This document shows, in pieces, positions 6,662-8,663 of a stretch of 8,663 bases of DNA. The notes beneath the pieces are model-generated. The model did no database searches. It had not been told where the DNA came from and worked only from the letters and a program-made list of their open reading frames with translations. Position 1 is the stretch's first letter. Every line of letters begins with the position of its first letter. This DNA comes from an uncultured Lachnospiraceae bacterium (lineage in GTDB: Bacteria > Bacillota > Clostridia > Lachnospirales > Lachnospiraceae): assembly GCA_947174725.1 (NCBI GenBank), contig CAMWKA010000057.1, forward strand, positions 1-8,663. Direction: 5' to 3'. The translations under genes and the position numbers were made by a program.

Positions 6662-8502
6662 ACGAAAGAGAAGTATTGTTTCAAAATATTCCGGTTGGGA
6701 TCATGAAGGCCAGAATTGGTGAGACGATTGATATCGTGGAAGCAAACCCATATTATTATGAGATGTTTGGGACAGAACCATCAGATTACCCAAAGGGTGC
6801 GTTTACCCGTTTTGGCGAGACAGACCGTAAAATGTATGAGGCTTATATCAGACAGCGCGCGCAGGACCATGAGAATTTTTCGTTTGAATATAAGGCTGTA
6901 CATAAGGATACAGAAAAGACATTATGGATCAAGCTGAATGCCATTTATCTTGGTGAGGAGGAAAGCGCATCGGAGAGATATGTGTATTATCTCGGTGTGT
7001 ATTTTGATATTACAAAGCAGAAACAGATGGCAATGGAGCTGGATGAGACGAAAAGTCTCTATCTTCGGGCGATATCCAGCAGTGATGAGATTATTTTTGA
7101 CTATCTGATTGATGAGGATGTGTTTACCTATTATAAACATGTGGAAGAAAACGGAAAGATCATCAATAAACCCAGAGTATTTGAAAAATTTCTGGTGAAT
7201 ATAGGAAGAGATAAGCTTATCTATCCCGATGATCTGGTTTATTTTTATGATCTGTGCCGGGAACATATTGACCATCCGTTTGACATCAGGGTGCGCCGGG
7301 AGGAACAGCGCGCAGGCGAATATACCAAAATGCGTGTGCATGCATCGGTGCAGAAGGATGAAAAGGATCGTCCGGTCAGAGTGATCGGTACGCTCCGTCC
7401 GGTTCCGCGACAAGAGAGTATGGGAGAGGATATGGACTCCCCGGATGAGAAGGATGAACTTACCGGATTGAATTCCAGAAGGACAGCAAGAAAGATGATC
7501 GAAGAATTTAAGGCGAATTCTTCCGTAGCGGTCCCTTATGCGCTGTTGATTCTGGATATTAAGGATTTTCGGAAGGTGAATGATGCTTACGGGCATATTT
7601 TCGGAGATAATGTTCTGCTTCAGGTGGCGGACATCATTATTGAGAATATCAATAAATCTGATGTTGTGGCGCGTCTGGGTGGTGATGAATTCCTGATCTT
7701 CCTTAAGAATGTTGGAAAACGCGCTGTTGTCAGCATGTGTGATAAACTGTGCAGGGCGATTCGCGATATTTATGTGGGAGAGGACCTCAGGATTGATGGC
7801 TGTATCGGAGCAGTGGTATCTCAGGATCCCAGCGTGGCCTATGACGACCTCCTGCAGACGGCGGATGACGCGCTTTTTGAATTGATTACATCAGACCGGG
7901 TAGGAGTAGAGATTGTCAAAGAAATTTCTAATCATAACAAGGGACTTAGAATTTCATATATTGCCGACCGCAATCTGCGGAAAGAAACCGCAGGTAAAGA
8001 AAAGCGTTTAAGCGAACTGATTTTTGAACTTCTGGAGAAAGCGAAGGATATTGACCGCGCGATCAACACGGTGCTTGCGCTGGTGGGAGAGAAGAAGGGA
8101 CTTTCCCGTATTACGATCATGCATCGGGATGGTGAGGAGCTGAAAGTGACTTATCAGTGGACGGCAAGGGGTGTTGTGACGAATACCGAACTGGACGGTC
8201 ACGTCATTCTGGATTACCAAAGGCGTATGCGCGAGAATTTCACTGAGGATGGAATGGGAATCATTGACGAGGGAACAGTGGCTAAGTTTGATAGAAGTAA
8301 GAAGGATATCCTGCTTCCGGCTGGCTGCAAGTCGCTGATGTACTGCGATATGTTGGAATTTGGTGAACCGGCGGGAATGATTGCGTATGTTGACTGTACC
8401 GGAAAGCGGGAATGGAAGGACAAGGATTTTAAATCTTTCCGGACGATCACACGGCTGATCTCCGCATATACATTAAAAGCGAAGGCGATTGGAAAAGAAT
8501 AG
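6658..8502 (+). CDS. Diguanylate cyclase, PAS-PAS-GGDEF-GAF
   Basis: A 614-residue cytoplasmic enzyme predicted to make c-di-GMP from two GTP. Domains in order: PAS-like sensor (about 4-120, ending YLGVYFDITKQKQ), a second PAS-like domain (about 130-248), GGDEF catalytic domain (about 264-420) and a C-terminal GAF-like domain (about 450-608, ending FRTITRLISAYTLKAKA). The catalytic domain has DELTGLNSRR at 266-275, the metal-binding Asp300 in LILDIKDF, KVNDAYGH at 306-313 and an intact GGDEF at 341-345. The inhibitory I-site position reads NKSD (332-335) instead of RxxD, so c-di-GMP product inhibition is probably lost or altered. The domain's end is degenerate, lacking the usual AKxxGRN. No EAL domain and no membrane segment are seen. 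The ATG at 6658 overlaps the GTPase stop as ATGA, with GGGGAG at 6648-6653; a TTG at 6646 is an alternative start. A terminator follows directly. Confidence 0.9.
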   Translation: MNEREVLFQNIPVGIMKARIGETIDIVEANPYYYEMFGTEPSDYPKGAFTRFGETDRKMYEAYIRQRAQDHENFSFEYKAVHKDTEKTLWIKLNAIYLGEEESASERYVYYLGVYFDITKQKQMAMELDETKSLYLRAISSSDEIIFDYLIDEDVFTYYKHVEENGKIINKPRVFEKFLVNIGRDKLIYPDDLVYFYDLCREHIDHPFDIRVRREEQRAGEYTKMRVHASVQKDEKDRPVRVIGTLRPVPRQESMGEDMDSPDEKDELTGLNSRRTARKMIEEFKANSSVAVPYALLILDIKDFRKVNDAYGHIFGDNVLLQVADIIIENINKSDVVARLGGDEFLIFLKNVGKRAVVSMCDKLCRAIRDIYVGEDLRIDGCIGAVVSQDPSVAYDDLLQTADDALFELITSDRVGVEIVKEISNHNKGLRISYIADRNLRKETAGKEKRLSELIFELLEKAKDIDRAINTVLALVGEKKGLSRITIMHRDGEELKVTYQWTARGVVTNTELDGHVILDYQRRMRENFTEDGMGIIDEGTVAKFDRSKKDILLPAGCKSLMYCDMLEFGEPAGMIAYVDCTGKREWKDKDFKSFRTITRLISAYTLKAKAIGKE

Positions 8503-8513
8503 AAATTGTATGG

Positions 8514-8547
8514 AAAAGGGCGTCTGCAATGTGCAGGCGCCTTTTCT
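8514..8547 (+). terminator. Intrinsic terminator of the dynamin-GGDEF operon
   Basis: The left arm AAAAGGGCGTCTGCA (8514-8528) pairs with 8532-8545 around a 3-nt ATG loop, with one bulged G and one G-U wobble, ending in TTTTCT. It begins 12 bases after the stop codon. The A tract on the left gives it bidirectional potential. Confidence 0.8.
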
Positions 8548-8556
8548 ATGCGCAGA

Positions 8557-8584
8557 CCCGCATGCTGCTGACGCAGCATGCGGG
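8557..8584. repeat. Perfect 12-bp inverted repeat (stem-loop)
   Basis: CCCGCATGCTGC (8557-8568) is exactly complementary to GCAGCATGCGGG (8573-8584) across a TGAC loop. No T tract follows, so it is not a terminator. A further 10-bp palindrome, GCCGCGCGGC, abuts it at 8584-8593. The GC content is far above that of the surrounding sequence. Confidence 0.8.
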
Positions 8585-8605
8585 CCGCGCGGCGAGCAGG
8601 TACTT

Positions 8606-8661
8606 TCCCGAATCGATTTGTTCTTTTTTTGGGGTATTTCGGGATGGTGCATTGCACCCCG
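8606..8661. repeat. Nested inverted repeats at the window edge
   Basis: TCCCGAA (8606-8612) is complementary to TTCGGGA (8638-8644) across a loop with a T7 run (8624-8630) and GGGG. GGTGCA (8646-8651) and TGCACC (8653-8658) form a near-perfect palindrome, flanked by CGGG and CCG that could extend the stem with a bulge. With 8557-8593 this gives about 105 bases of structured intergenic DNA with no gene. It may continue past the window. Confidence 0.5.
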
Positions 8662-8663
8662 TG

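Noticed and set aside
6922..7596. Minus-strand open frame of 224 codons
   Set aside because: It lies antisense to the PAS/GGDEF gene, with no recognisable domain. It is open by codon bias of the real gene.
8214..8657. Minus-strand open frame reaching into the 3' palindromes
   Set aside because: Most of it is antisense to the GAF region and it runs through a terminator and inverted repeats. The Arg/Ala-rich translation of the palindromes is typical of a spurious frame.

Overview
The window looks like an ordinary chromosomal segment of a low-to-mid GC Gram-positive anaerobe of the Clostridia, most likely a gut-type Lachnospiraceae member. This rests on the strong GGAGG/GGGGG ribosome binding sites, the codon use, the pairing of an ECF sigma factor with an RsgI/PepSY-type membrane protein, the VSGNS-type low-complexity linker and a cytidylate-kinase-like protein typical of that group. 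The organism call is inference. All genes lie on the + strand, and I see no phage, transposase, CRISPR, tRNA or rRNA.

Region 1 (1-126) holds the last codons of an upstream gene and a strong intrinsic terminator. Region 2 (about 126-3155) holds a cytidylate-kinase-like P-loop protein, then an ECF-type sigma factor and, 12 bases further on, its probable membrane anti-sigma factor. The anti-sigma has an RsgI-type extracytoplasmic domain with the N-P-S motif and two PepSY-like domains separated by a repetitive Ser/Gly/Asn linker. This is an envelope-sensing switch. Region 3 (3177-4059) is a single-gene unit, deoD (purine nucleoside phosphorylase), with its own candidate promoter and an AT-rich terminator.

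Region 4 (4006-8547) is a two-gene operon. It encodes a large soluble dynamin-like GTPase and, overlapping it by an ATGA junction, a cytoplasmic PAS-PAS-GGDEF-GAF diguanylate cyclase. The unit starts at a promoter that overlaps the deoD terminator hairpin and ends at an intrinsic terminator. The coupling of a dynamin-like GTPase to a c-di-GMP synthase is the least explained association here and the best candidate for an undescribed system. Region 5 (8557-8663) is a GC-rich cluster of palindromes with no gene, resembling a dispersed intergenic repeat.

Functional calls come from motifs read by eye. Nothing was searched against databases. Promoter calls are tentative.
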